Part shown: positions 7,937-17,545 of the stretch, piece by piece | Position numbering within the stretch: the first letter of the stretch is position 1 | Layout of the letters: every line of letters begins with the position of its first letter | From: a bacterium | Lineage (GTDB): Bacteria > Myxococcota > UBA727 > JAUIJE01 | Length of the DNA: 64,000 bases | NCBI GenBank assembly: GCA_030431455.1 | Contig: JAUIJE010000003.1 | Location: 452,360 to 516,359 of the forward strand | Reading direction: 5' to 3' | Notes under the pieces: model-generated | The model's input: only the letters and a program-made list of their open reading frames with translations | What the model was told of the DNA's origin: nothing | The model's database searches: none | Program-made: the position numbers and the translations under genes

Positions 7937-9124
7937 TTACCTGAGCACGCCGAGCGCGCGGTGCCGGCCGAGCACGGCTTCGGCCCGGCCCGGCGACGCG
8001 CCCAGCCAGTCCGCGCAGGTGCGGTACAGACGCCGGTAGTCCACGGTGAACTTGAGGTCGCCCCCGTCGAGGTCGTACAGCGACGGGGCCTGGCCATGCG
8101 CGCCCCCGCGGACCGCGCCCCCCATCACAAAATGGGGCGCCGCGGTGCCGTGGTCGGTCCCGCCCGAACGGTTCTGGGCGGCGCGTCGGCCAAACTCTGA
8201 ATAGGTGACGATCAGCACCTGCTCGTACACGCCGAGTCCCTGCAGGACCTCGCGGAACGTGGCGAGGCCTGAGGCCAGCTCACCGAGCAATCGTGCATGT
8301 ACATTGCGTTGGTTTTTGTGGGTGTCGAACCCGCGGTGCTGCACCCGGAACACGCGCCCCGCGCCCCCCGCGATCAGGGACGCGACCTGGGCCAAGGCCT
8401 GGTTGAGCTTGCCCTGGCCAAAGGCGTCGCCGCGCAGCTTACGCCGGCCTTGCACGTCGGCAGCGGCGACCTCGGCGATGGCCGAGGCCAGCCGCCGCTC
8501 GGTGTCGATGACGTGGGCCAAGGCCGCGGGCCGGCCCTGCTTGTTTGCGGTGGGGGTGGGCGGCGCCGAGAGCCGTCCCCGGGTGGGCAGGGTGAGCATG
8601 GCCTGCGTGCCCAAGAGCGGCCCGGCCTCATCGGTGCCGAGATTGACCGCGAACAGCTCATCGCCCGCGGGCGCGAGCGCGCTCAGCCACCCCTCGGATC
8701 GGGTCTCGTCGGCATCGGACGCGCTGTGCCAAATTTCAATCGAGCGAAAGTGAGAGCGGTTGGGCCGCGGGTAGCCAAGCCCCTGCACCACCGCGAGGTC
8801 CCCGGCTTTGGCTGCGGCGAGCCAGGGAGCCAAACCCGCGTGAAGGGCAAAATCGGTCGAGCCGGGCCAGGCCACGATTTCGTCGTCGCGCAGGGCGAGC
8901 TGCGGCCGCAACTGGGCATAGCGGCCGTCGCGGTGGGGGACCACGGTGTTGAGCCCATCGTTGCCCCCCTTGAGCTCGATGAGCACCAAGCGGTTCGCGC
9001 CGGTCCCAGCCTTGGCGAGGGCCGTGCCCGGCTGCAGCCACAAGGTGGTGGCCCCGATCGCCCCCGCCAGCGCACGGCGCCGGCTCAACCGGGGAACGGA
9101 ATCGAACGGGGAGCTCTTCATCAT
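7937..9124 (-). CDS. DUF1501 family protein with Tat-type signal
   Basis: About 395 residues, starting MMKSSPFDSVPRLSRRRALAG. The SRRRALAG segment plus a hydrophobic stretch looks like a twin-arginine signal. LVLIELKGGNDGLNTVVP and the C-terminal VTYSEFGRRAAQN and GTDHGTAAPHFVMGG motifs are typical of DUF1501, a sulfatase/phosphatase-like fold of unknown function. Members are almost always paired with DUF1800 proteins, as here: the start ATGATG overlaps the DUF1800 stop. Probably periplasmic. No substrate is known for the family. Confidence 0.88.
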   Translation of the reverse strand: MMKSSPFDSVPRLSRRRALAGAIGATTLWLQPGTALAKAGTGANRLVLIELKGGNDGLNTVVPHRDGRYAQLRPQLALRDDEIVAWPGSTDFALHAGLAPWLAAAKAGDLAVVQGLGYPRPNRSHFRSIEIWHSASDADETRSEGWLSALAPAGDELFAVNLGTDEAGPLLGTQAMLTLPTRGRLSAPPTPTANKQGRPAALAHVIDTERRLASAIAEVAAADVQGRRKLRGDAFGQGKLNQALAQVASLIAGGAGRVFRVQHRGFDTHKNQRNVHARLLGELASGLATFREVLQGLGVYEQVLIVTYSEFGRRAAQNRSGGTDHGTAAPHFVMGGAVRGGAHGQAPSLYDLDGGDLKFTVDYRRLYRTCADWLGASPGRAEAVLGRHRALGVLR

Positions 9125-10443
9125 TTCACCTGGTACGCGGGGTCGAGCAGCGCCTGGTGCAGTTGTTTTTCGAGCGCCGCGCCGTCCTCGATGGGACCGG
9201 CCGCGGCGGTGGCCAGCACCACCCGCGGGGTGAGCGACTCGCGCGACTGGACCACGAGCCGGTCCTTCCAGGCCTGACGCAAAAATGTGCGTCTGCGGTC
9301 CAGGCTCGCGGTGGTGACCCACGTCGTGTGGCCGGGCCATCCCTTGACATTGGGCGGGGCGAACAGCGTTTGGCCCATCTGGTGGAGCGCGCGGACCGCT
9401 TGTTCGGGACGCAGGCCGCGGGGCATCACCCGTTCGGTGCCGACCACGATGTCCACCGGCGACTTGACCAGGCTCCCGCGCCCGGCCTCGACGGCGAACG
9501 CCGGGTGCATGAACAGCGCGCGCAGTGCCACCGCAATGTCATAGTCCGCCTGGCGAAACTGTCGCGCGATGTCGCGCACCGCCCGCGGGGCGGGCGCCGG
9601 CGAGACAAACGCCCGCCAGAGCTTTTCGACCACAAACACCGCGGTCCTCTCCTGGGCGAGGATCACCTCGGCCAGATCCGCGCCGTCGAACGGGCCCGTG
9701 CGGCCCAGGATCGTCTTGTCCCCGTCGTCGTGCTGCCGCGGGCGGAACCGGTAGGTCTTGCTGCCCGGCTCCACCGACGCGCCGGTGAGCGCCCGGGCCG
9801 CTTCTTTGATGTCGCGCTCGGTGTAGTGGCCTTCGCCCATCGTGAACAGCTCGAGCAGCTCGCGCGCAAAGTTTTCGTTGGGGGCGCGCCGGTGGTTGCG
9901 TTGGTTGTCGAGGTAAAACAGCAGCGCGGGGTCTTGCATCATGGCGCGCAACAGCGCGCCGAAGTTGCCCACCGCGTGGGTGCGAAAACGCATGTGCTGG
10001 TCGAGCATCGCGTGGGGCGAGCGCACCTTTTGCGCCGAGCTCACGAAGTGGTTGTGCCAAAACAGCGTCATGCGTTCGCGCAGGGGGGTGCGGGTGGCGA
10101 GCATGGACTCGACCCAGAAGGTGCGCAGGGCGTGCATGTCCGTGCGCATCCCGCGCCGATGGGCTTTGCGCGCCGCAGGCGTGAGCTGGCCCGGCCGCAC
10201 GTCGCGCGCGGTCTGCAACGAGGGCACGGCCACCGACGCGGCCGGGGCCTGTCGCGCGCTTTGCACAATGTCATTGACAAGCGAGCGGTAGCTGTCCGCG
10301 GCCATGGCCGCGGACAGCTCCGCGGGCGACGGGGTAAAGCCCGAGCGCTCCAAAAGGTGGCGCGCCAGCTCTTTGCTCACCTTCGCCGTCGCTGGCGGCG
10401 CGCACAGCAAAAGGCAGCAGAAGGCAAACAGCACAGCGCGCAT
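9121..10443 (-). CDS. DUF1800 family protein, exported
   Basis: A 440-residue protein with signal peptide MRAVLFAFCCLLLCAPPATA. Family landmarks are LLERSGFTPSPAEL, MTLFWHNHFVSSAQKVR, LLFYLDNQRNHR, and NENFARELLELFTMGEGHYTE near the middle, then VFVVEKLWRAFVSP and NVKGWPG. DUF1800 proteins are exported, helical, of unknown function, and co-transcribed with DUF1501 partners, as here (stop/start overlap at 9121-9124). The frame stays open to 10563, through the duplicated hydrolase-tail repeat, but the signal peptide marks the true start. Confidence 0.88.
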   Translation of the reverse strand: MRAVLFAFCCLLLCAPPATAKVSKELARHLLERSGFTPSPAELSAAMAADSYRSLVNDIVQSARQAPAASVAVPSLQTARDVRPGQLTPAARKAHRRGMRTDMHALRTFWVESMLATRTPLRERMTLFWHNHFVSSAQKVRSPHAMLDQHMRFRTHAVGNFGALLRAMMQDPALLFYLDNQRNHRRAPNENFARELLELFTMGEGHYTERDIKEAARALTGASVEPGSKTYRFRPRQHDDGDKTILGRTGPFDGADLAEVILAQERTAVFVVEKLWRAFVSPAPAPRAVRDIARQFRQADYDIAVALRALFMHPAFAVEAGRGSLVKSPVDIVVGTERVMPRGLRPEQAVRALHQMGQTLFAPPNVKGWPGHTTWVTTASLDRRRTFLRQAWKDRLVVQSRESLTPRVVLATAAAGPIEDGAALEKQLHQALLDPAYQVK

Positions 10444-10534
10444 AAGAACGGGACCCGTGGCGACGGCGCGACGTGAGCCGCGCGATGAGATCGTCCCCAT
10501 CGTACGCGACCACGACGCGTCGAGCAGCCTGACC

Positions 10535-10582
10535 TCAGTGCTGGCTGAGCACCACCAGGTCACTCGGCGCGACCGTGCGCCA
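10535..10582 (-). repeat. 48-bp direct repeat, copy A (duplicated hydrolase 3' tail)
   Basis: Matches 17498-17545 at 47 of 48 positions. On the minus strand it encodes the last 15 residues plus stop of the hydrolase at 17498-18676 (ends SDLVVLSQH here, SDLVVLSRH there). It begins 2 bp after the stop of the RHS gene and lies upstream of the DUF1800 start. It looks like a stranded copy of a gene end left by an insertion. Confidence 0.85.
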
Positions 10583-10584
10583 CC

Positions 10585-13500
10585 TTAGTCCCAGAAGCTC
10601 GGCCGGCCCACTGTCGACCCCCAAGCGGGAGGTCCATCGTCTTTTGTGATGTAGGGGATGATGCCGAGAAAACTGTCGGTTCGGAGCCCGCGCGACCGAA
10701 GTTCAAGGTTCGACGAAGGCTCGACCGGGTCCATGCTGTCCGAGCCCATCTGACTGACCTCGATCGCGTCCAGCACGACCATGCCCTTGAGCGCGGCCCG
10801 CCCCAACCACTTCAAGAAAGATGTTCCCCCCACCCGAGCTGCGGGAGCGGCGGTGGTGGGTGCTCTGGTCCCGCTGGTTGCACCGGAGAATGTCGTTCCG
10901 GGGCTTGGCGCGGTGACGCCGTCTCGGGTGATGAGCCACGGTGCGGGCAATAGCCCGTCGCGAGCGCGCGCGCTGGCGTGAACCGCCGTCTTGGCGAAGC
11001 CTCCGCCTGCGCGTGAGGACCCGGGTGGAGGTTTGCCGCCACCGCCCGATCCAGAAATCGTCGTGGACTTCCCCTTCTTCAATGCCTGCTCCACATAGTC
11101 GTCTGTGTACGACGGCCCGCCCTCGCCTCCGAGGGGTGTTTTGCGCGGGTGCTCCCAGTGGGGCGGGGGAACCCCGTCAGCCGGGTTGGCCGAACCACCA
11201 AACAGAGTGAGGCCGCTAAACACTAATTTTCGAGCGAACGTTCTCCATTTCGGCGTGAGGATGGCGCCGCCCGCCGCGGCTGTCCCCGCGACGCTCATCT
11301 CGTTGGCCGGCGTCCCGCCTTTCCTCCACCCTTGAAACTCGTTGCGGCGCGCCCCGCCACCGGCTGAGGGGCCGTCGTGGCTGGCGTGTGCCGATGTTCC
11401 CGCGATCGCCGACAGCGCGAGCCCAGCAAGCAAGCTCAAAGGACCGGCGAGCGGTCCGAGGGCCGCCGGCAGCAAAATGTCCACCGGGGTGATGGGCCCC
11501 GCGAAGAACCCCGAGGGGTCAACGGTGAGGGGGTCCGCGCCAAACATCGTTGCATTCTGCGTCAGCGGATTGAGCGGGTCGACGATGTACGGGTCGGGGC
11601 TCAGCATCGTCCCCGACCGCGGGTCCAACCATCGGCCGCCGAAATCGATGAGGCCACCGATTGTTTGTGCGGGCATCCCCGTGAAGCCCACCGCCGAATC
11701 GTCTTCCTGGGTCCCGGCCGACGACCACAGCGTCGGGTCGCGCGTCAGGCCAAACGTACCGTAGCTGCGTCGATCCAAGATCTCGCCGAGTTCGTTGGTG
11801 CGCGCGACGGGGCTCCCACGGAGGTCCGTCCCGACAAACACTTGCGTCGCCATGGCGAACCCGTCCTCATCACCACCGCCCGGGGTCGTGAAGGCGGCGC
11901 CCAAGCCCTCTCCGTCCATCACCAGGACCGTATGTGGGCCGAGGGGGATCTCGTAGCGGTGGAGATCGCCAGTCTTGTCTGTGATGCGCGAGTACATCCC
12001 GAGCTCGACCGTCGTGCGGCCGGCCTTTGCGTCGCGGCTCTTCACGCGAGTTCCCAATCCGTCGCGAAGGTAGCGGACATCGACAGAACTGGAGGCAACC
12101 TCAGCGATTTCTCCAGTGGCATACCGGCTGAGATGGATCGGAAGATCATCAAACCCTCCAACCCCAAAACCGCCGCCCGCGGATACAGACGCAATGCCAA
12201 TGACTCGCCCGGCATCGTCATGGCTGAAGGCGCGGTCCCCTGCGCTCTGCACCAAACCCCCGGGGGTTGCCCAAATCGCCGTACCTGCCTTGCTTGTGAA
12301 GTTGCCGTACGCGTCGTAGTCATGGATCCACCAGGTCTGTACAGAATCGTCGACGGTGCTGAGCAGCTCTTGGGAAATCCGACCGGCGTGGTCGTACCCG
12401 AACTGCTCATATTGCCCGGTGGCGTCATCGGTGTGGCGCAGCAATCGTCCCCCCGGTGAGTATTCATACCGGTCCGAGGTCTGGAGCACGGCAGGAATCC
12501 AGGCCGCAATGACCGGCCAGGCGTCGTCGGACTGCAGCGCGACGGGTCGCCCGGCGTCGTCATACGCCGTGCGTCGCTCGACTCCGTTTCCGAGCGTCTC
12601 CCGAAGAGCTCGCCCCGCTGCGTCGACTTCGCCTCTCTCCCACAACGTGGTCGTTGCGCCCTCCAAGTTCAGACGCTTCACGGCACCATTTGCGTCATAG
12701 ATGAACGACAACCGCGGCGCTCCCGGGCCCGGCAGCTCCATCTCGCCCAAACGACCTGCCCAGTCGTAGCTCATGCTCGTTTCGAAGACGTCGCCGTCGA
12801 CTTGCAGGCGACGGAGGAGCGGTCGCCCAAAAATGTCGTACCGGACTTCCTGTCGCGGCCCCGCGACGGGTTCGCCTGGCGCTCCCGGGACCTGAACCAG
12901 CCCGTAGTCGGCATTGATCTGGTGATCCACATCGAGCAACGCGCCGGGGGGTCCATTCCATGGTTCGAAGGGTTGTGCGTACGTCAGGGTCGTGGCTGAA
13001 TCGAACGTGCCGTCAGCGCGCAGAACCGTCCGTGATGTCAGCTGCCCCAACTCGTTGTAGGTCATGGTGGCGGACTGCGTCGGATCGGTGAACGACACGA
13101 GTTCGCCGTACCCGTTGTAGTGGCTCTCACTTGTCCCCGCGGAAGCATCGTCGGTTTGGGTGACGTGGTGCGCGCCCGTGTCCCACTCGAAGCGCCGCAG
13201 AAGTGCTTCCTCCGGGGTGTCACACGCCGCGAAGACCTCCAGCAGTTCATCGGCGGCCCCATAGCGGTAGCAGACCGAGGTTTCGTCAGGCGTTCCCTCG
13301 GCCAGAACCACCCTCGCCGGGAGGCCGCGGACGTTCAGCTCGGTCGTTCGAGATAGTCCATCGGCATCGGTTTGCGTCGATGCCAAGCCGTCATAGCTGA
13401 AGGTTTGGGCAAACCCGGCGGGGCCAAACACGGCGACCGGACGGTCGTGGTTGTCGAAGATGTTTTCCCACCAGTGCACAGGGTCACCCGCAAAATAGGG

Positions 13501-16500
13501 CCTAGACACCGCCGTTCGCCGACCGTGGTCGTCGTACTCGATGCGTACCGTCGACGGTGTGCCGTCTATGTAGCGGACGATGTTCACCGGACGGCCGTGT
13601 GGGTCCAGGTCGACCACAGTTTGTGAGCCCTCGGAGGCCGTGGTCCGTACCCGAAGTGGCGATGCAACGTCGCTGCCGCCCGCCAACACGCGTTCGTAGC
13701 TTGTCAACACCATCGCGCCGGAAGAGTTGCCGCCGATGTCCGTCACCTCGCGCCACTGCGGCCGGCCAAAACCATCGACGGTTGTTCTCGCCTGTACGCC
13801 ATTGTCGTCCGTTTTGCTCAACACCACGCCCAAGCCACAATGCCATTCGTACACGAGATCGTGACCAGCAGCGTTGGTCACCCGGGACGGGAACCGGCCG
13901 TCGCACGCTTCCCATTTGAACGTCGTTTCGCGCGGCGTCTCCAACCACACGCGTTCCGTCTGGGCGATCAAACGTCCCTTGAAGTCTCGCTCATATTCGA
14001 AAACACGCGACCGCAGCAAGTCGTCGCGATCCACTTCCACGATTTCGGGGTCGGTCCCGTACTTTGTTCCCGCATAACCGAAGTGCACGGTGCGCGTTCG
14101 GTCCGGGCGCCCCGCAGCCGTCCGGATCTCGACCACGGACTCGACGCGCGCGAACATGTGGTACGTGATGTGCGTACTCGGTTCTACCGGATCTTCGTAT
14201 TCAGTATGCGTCGTCGTGGTCCCTAGGCCATCGGTGACGGTCCGATCGGACTCGCGACCGTAGCCGTCAAGTTCAACCTGGGTCGTCTGTAGAGACAGAG
14301 GCACGAGCGACGCGAGTTCCCCGGCGCTGTCGACCGGCGCATCGGTCTCGCATATGGCGACGGTCGTCACCTCAGGCCAAACCGTCAGCCCGTGATCGAT
14401 GTGCAGAGCAGCATCGTCGAACGTTGTCGTATCGCGCACTGACCACGCTGTGGTCGTCTCGGTATAGCGGCTTTGCTCTGTATAGGGGCCGGCTCCTTGC
14501 CACAAAAGTGTCCGTGCTGGTCGCCCAGCGAATGGAAACACCCTTCGTTCGGCGTCGTACACATCATTGTCGAACTCCGAAACGCTCACCCATGAATCTG
14601 CGGCACCTCGAAGCTCCACAATCTCCAGCTCAGCGGGGCCAAGGTCTTGCCCGGTAGCTCGATCGCGCAGCAATCCTCTATAGGTATAGCGACGACGAAA
14701 CAGACCTGCGTTCTCGTGTTCGTGCACAACGGGGTGACGCGCGATTTCGCACTTCGTCTCCGGGGGACAAATGCAGAAGTCCCCATCCGGACAATGATAC
14801 TGTCCTTGCTGCTGATCGGCCACTGAGCCGTAGACAACCCGCTCAGTCGCCGTGGTACCGGTTCGTATCTCGGCCAACAAATCCGGTGGTGCGCGAACCG
14901 GTGCGTCGCGCACCAATGACGGTCGACTTGGATATAGAACCCAACGGTCCGACGGCGTACCCTCGACCGTGCACCCACCACACATCAGAAAATCCACCAT
15001 CAGGTCGCCGTTGAAGTCCCCCACCAACAGCTGCCCGACGTAGGACACCCCCGTGTCTTCTTGGGCGGTGGGCCCCATCGTGACGGGGTATTTCCATCCA
15101 GGCACGAAAGGCGAGGCCTGGGACTCGAACGCGTCGATCGTCCAAGAGAACGCACGGATGATTGGCTCACCCTCCTCGTAGGGCACCAACACATCGGTGC
15201 GGCCGTCGCTGTTCCAATCCGCAAGCGCGAGTTCAGCGAGGTTCTTCTCGTTGAGGTAGTCGAGAAGACCGCGCATTGACACGTTGCGCCCATCGCCAAA
15301 CCGTGCCTCCAGTAGGCCACCTTCTTTGTAGAACGCGGCCATGAGAAGGTCCGGGCTGCCGTCGGCGTTGATGTCCGCGGTGCCCAGCGACGACCGTCGG
15401 ACGGTCCACTCGTCCCCCCCCTTGTACAGTCCCTGCGAAAAAAACACGGGCGGATCGATGTAGCGGAAACTGCCCCCGACTGTGCCCCCGGAGGTAAGTG
15501 CGACAGTGGTACTGCTTGGGGTGGTGTAGTCGACGAAATTGCCCAGCGGGCACTCAATCGGCTCGCCATCGAGCGTTCCGGTTACGGTGACGCCATTCAA
15601 ATCGCCTTCGTAGTCGCAGGGTCCGGGCAGCGTTGCGCGCAAGCAATCCGCCCAGTCCTCTACGGCCGCCTGGCCACACAAATGGGAAAAGCCCAAGTCC
15701 ACCACATCAGGCACGCCGTCGTCCGTCACATCAAACACCTGTTTGGCGGTGGACCGACACAACAAATCGGTCGCCTCGCGCTCCAATAAGCCAAAACCGG
15801 TGTGCCGGTACACCACGTACCTGAGTTCGTGGGCGCTCTCGCCTTCGCACGTGATCACATCATCGTACCCATCGCCATCGAAGTCGGCGCAGGCTCCAAA
15901 CTGCATTGTATCCCGGCCCTCGGCGAGCTTGCTCCCCGCGCTTGTCCAGACATAGGGCGAGACGGTCGACGCGCGGCCTCCGAGAATCTCGAAGCGGTTT
16001 GCCGCCGTCTGCACCACCATGTCGTCGCGCCCATCTCCGTTGGGGTCACACACCTCCCAAAAACCTTGAGCGTCAGGCAACTCGGGCTCGCTGTTGAGCA
16101 CAAACGGTGTGTTCTCCACCAGCGACTCTGTGGGCACCGAGGCGATCAATCCATCTGCCCCTCCAAACGCAGCCACGATTTCGGTGGACTTTGCGCCCGC
16201 GTCGACCAACACGGCGATGTCATCGTACCCGTCGCCGTTGAAGTCACCGACCCGGTACGCACTGCGAAAACTCGCCGTCGGCGCGGGGATGACCGGCTCG
16301 ATCACCGGTTCAAATCCGTTTTCTTTGTCGGTGTACGTAAAACGCGTCGGCGGCATGCACGGTGCGGCTCCACCGACCGCGGGTGCAGCACAGCGCCGCA
16401 CCGACGCCAACCGACTGCGACCGGTTGCGGTGCCCTGTTCGTACCCAAGCCGATAGCTCCCCAGCTCCTCGCCAGCATGGGCAATCCGAATCTCGGTAAG

Positions 16501-17373
16501 AAGTGAGGTGAGGCCGATGCGAAGGCTGTCGTTGAACCCCCTCAGGTGTTCCGGACGCGGCCCGAACTCGAACGAGACGAGAGTGCCCGCGTACTCGATC
16601 TCCCGAAGCCGGGGCCGCCCCGGCTCACATTCGCTGGGGTCAGGGTCCGGTGGCACCTCTGTCTCGTCGTAGTGGTAGACGACCGTTGCCCCATTGGGAT
16701 CGATGTGCCGGCGCAGGATGGCGGGGTCCAACACCGACGCCCCCGTCACCTCGGCTTTGGTGTACACCCAAAGGTGTCCGTCGCCCCTCTCGACGACCCA
16801 ATAGCCAGACTTGGGGTGATGGGTGGCCCGCAACGTTGGCTGGTCTCTTACCGTGTACGAGAAGAGCTCGGTGTCGTCGGACGAGTGTTCGTTCGAGTAG
16901 TGCACATTGGGGTAACCAGGAATCGTGAAGTGGTCCCACAGCGGCTTGTAAGCCGTTTCGACAGTGCGAAACAGTCGCATTCCGTCGAGGCAATACTGGT
17001 CTGTGGTGCCAGGTACGGGCCCCCGACGCCCGCTGGCCCTCACGTCCAACGGACACCGCTCAATCGCAGAGGCCCCTCCGATGCGCCACCCCACACCGAG
17101 GTGGCCGTTGCCAGCGCCGCTGTCGTAGTCAAGCGACACCTCGGGGGTCACGCCGCTGCCGGCCGAAGGCAGCGCGATGGGGATCGTGTAGGCGAAGCCC
17201 CCTGAAAGCGACACCGTTCCTTCGCCATCAACGGTTCCGACCGCTGCGGTCGGTAGCGTCTGCCCCGCCGGCTGGGTTCGCGACACTCCCGCGGGAAGAA
17301 CCACCATCATCGCCGCCCAAACTGCCTGGACAGTCCGGGCTGCCGCGGACTGGTGAAAAATGTGTCGGCGCAT
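10585..17373 (-). CDS. Giant SpvB/FG-GAP/RHS-repeat polymorphic-toxin-like protein
   Basis: 2,262 residues, starting MRRHIFHQSAAARTVQAVWA after a GGAGAG site; a signal-like hydrophobic segment follows. Order of domains: SpvB/TcaC-like N-terminus (about 40-330; GGFAYTIPIALPSAGSG); calcium-type FG-GAP repeats (about 380-790; DFNGDGYDDIAV, DPNGDGRDDMVV, DFDGDGYDDVIT, DWNSDGRTDVLV); a TcdB-middle-like region; many YD repeats (about 1100-1850); the RHS core (DLRGSPVARTNELGE ... GRWLDPRSGTMLSPDPY); and a 300-residue variable tail after about 1960. The tail is Gly/Ser/Pro-rich with hydrophobic patches and matches no toxin fold I recognise. No immunity-like gene adjoins it. GC is visibly lower and codon choice looser than in the neighbours. 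The gene lies exactly between two 48-bp repeats, which suggests horizontal acquisition. Confidence 0.88.
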   Translation of the reverse strand: MRRHIFHQSAAARTVQAVWAAMMVVLPAGVSRTQPAGQTLPTAAVGTVDGEGTVSLSGGFAYTIPIALPSAGSGVTPEVSLDYDSGAGNGHLGVGWRIGGASAIERCPLDVRASGRRGPVPGTTDQYCLDGMRLFRTVETAYKPLWDHFTIPGYPNVHYSNEHSSDDTELFSYTVRDQPTLRATHHPKSGYWVVERGDGHLWVYTKAEVTGASVLDPAILRRHIDPNGATVVYHYDETEVPPDPDPSECEPGRPRLREIEYAGTLVSFEFGPRPEHLRGFNDSLRIGLTSLLTEIRIAHAGEELGSYRLGYEQGTATGRSRLASVRRCAAPAVGGAAPCMPPTRFTYTDKENGFEPVIEPVIPAPTASFRSAYRVGDFNGDGYDDIAVLVDAGAKSTEIVAAFGGADGLIASVPTESLVENTPFVLNSEPELPDAQGFWEVCDPNGDGRDDMVVQTAANRFEILGGRASTVSPYVWTSAGSKLAEGRDTMQFGACADFDGDGYDDVITCEGESAHELRYVVYRHTGFGLLEREATDLLCRSTAKQVFDVTDDGVPDVVDLGFSHLCGQAAVEDWADCLRATLPGPCDYEGDLNGVTVTGTLDGEPIECPLGNFVDYTTPSSTTVALTSGGTVGGSFRYIDPPVFFSQGLYKGGDEWTVRRSSLGTADINADGSPDLLMAAFYKEGGLLEARFGDGRNVSMRGLLDYLNEKNLAELALADWNSDGRTDVLVPYEEGEPIIRAFSWTIDAFESQASPFVPGWKYPVTMGPTAQEDTGVSYVGQLLVGDFNGDLMVDFLMCGGCTVEGTPSDRWVLYPSRPSLVRDAPVRAPPDLLAEIRTGTTATERVVYGSVADQQQGQYHCPDGDFCICPPETKCEIARHPVVHEHENAGLFRRRYTYRGLLRDRATGQDLGPAELEIVELRGAADSWVSVSEFDNDVYDAERRVFPFAGRPARTLLWQGAGPYTEQSRYTETTTAWSVRDTTTFDDAALHIDHGLTVWPEVTTVAICETDAPVDSAGELASLVPLSLQTTQVELDGYGRESDRTVTDGLGTTTTHTEYEDPVEPSTHITYHMFARVESVVEIRTAAGRPDRTRTVHFGYAGTKYGTDPEIVEVDRDDLLRSRVFEYERDFKGRLIAQTERVWLETPRETTFKWEACDGRFPSRVTNAAGHDLVYEWHCGLGVVLSKTDDNGVQARTTVDGFGRPQWREVTDIGGNSSGAMVLTSYERVLAGGSDVASPLRVRTTASEGSQTVVDLDPHGRPVNIVRYIDGTPSTVRIEYDDHGRRTAVSRPYFAGDPVHWWENIFDNHDRPVAVFGPAGFAQTFSYDGLASTQTDADGLSRTTELNVRGLPARVVLAEGTPDETSVCYRYGAADELLEVFAACDTPEEALLRRFEWDTGAHHVTQTDDASAGTSESHYNGYGELVSFTDPTQSATMTYNELGQLTSRTVLRADGTFDSATTLTYAQPFEPWNGPPGALLDVDHQINADYGLVQVPGAPGEPVAGPRQEVRYDIFGRPLLRRLQVDGDVFETSMSYDWAGRLGEMELPGPGAPRLSFIYDANGAVKRLNLEGATTTLWERGEVDAAGRALRETLGNGVERRTAYDDAGRPVALQSDDAWPVIAAWIPAVLQTSDRYEYSPGGRLLRHTDDATGQYEQFGYDHAGRISQELLSTVDDSVQTWWIHDYDAYGNFTSKAGTAIWATPGGLVQSAGDRAFSHDDAGRVIGIASVSAGGGFGVGGFDDLPIHLSRYATGEIAEVASSSVDVRYLRDGLGTRVKSRDAKAGRTTVELGMYSRITDKTGDLHRYEIPLGPHTVLVMDGEGLGAAFTTPGGGDEDGFAMATQVFVGTDLRGSPVARTNELGEILDRRSYGTFGLTRDPTLWSSAGTQEDDSAVGFTGMPAQTIGGLIDFGGRWLDPRSGTMLSPDPYIVDPLNPLTQNATMFGADPLTVDPSGFFAGPITPVDILLPAALGPLAGPLSLLAGLALSAIAGTSAHASHDGPSAGGGARRNEFQGWRKGGTPANEMSVAGTAAAGGAILTPKWRTFARKLVFSGLTLFGGSANPADGVPPPHWEHPRKTPLGGEGGPSYTDDYVEQALKKGKSTTISGSGGGGKPPPGSSRAGGGFAKTAVHASARARDGLLPAPWLITRDGVTAPSPGTTFSGATSGTRAPTTAAPAARVGGTSFLKWLGRAALKGMVVLDAIEVSQMGSDSMDPVEPSSNLELRSRGLRTDSFLGIIPYITKDDGPPAWGSTVGRPSFWD

Positions 17374-17497
17374 GTTCTCTCCTCGCGTGCAGTGACGAGT
17401 GGAAAGCATGGCCTTTCAGGGGTTACAGATTGGGTACACCCTCGGATCAGGCCCTTACGCGGCCCCAAAAGAAGCGTTCGCACCAGATAATGAGGGT

Positions 17498-17545
17498 TCA
17501 GTGCCGGCTGAGCACCACCAGGTCACTCGGCGCGACCGTGCGCCA
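17498..17545 (-). repeat. 48-bp direct repeat, copy B (3' end of hydrolase gene)
   Basis: The in-place copy: the final 15 codons and stop of the hydrolase gene. It is 47/48 identical to copy A at 10535-10582. Between this copy and the RHS start (17374-17497) is a short lower-GC leader with no gene. Confidence 0.85.

Noticed and set aside
10585..17373. Composite transposon carrying the RHS gene
   Set aside because: No transposase, no terminal inverted repeats seen at the 48-bp repeats, and the repeats are part of a gene end, unlike short target-site duplications.
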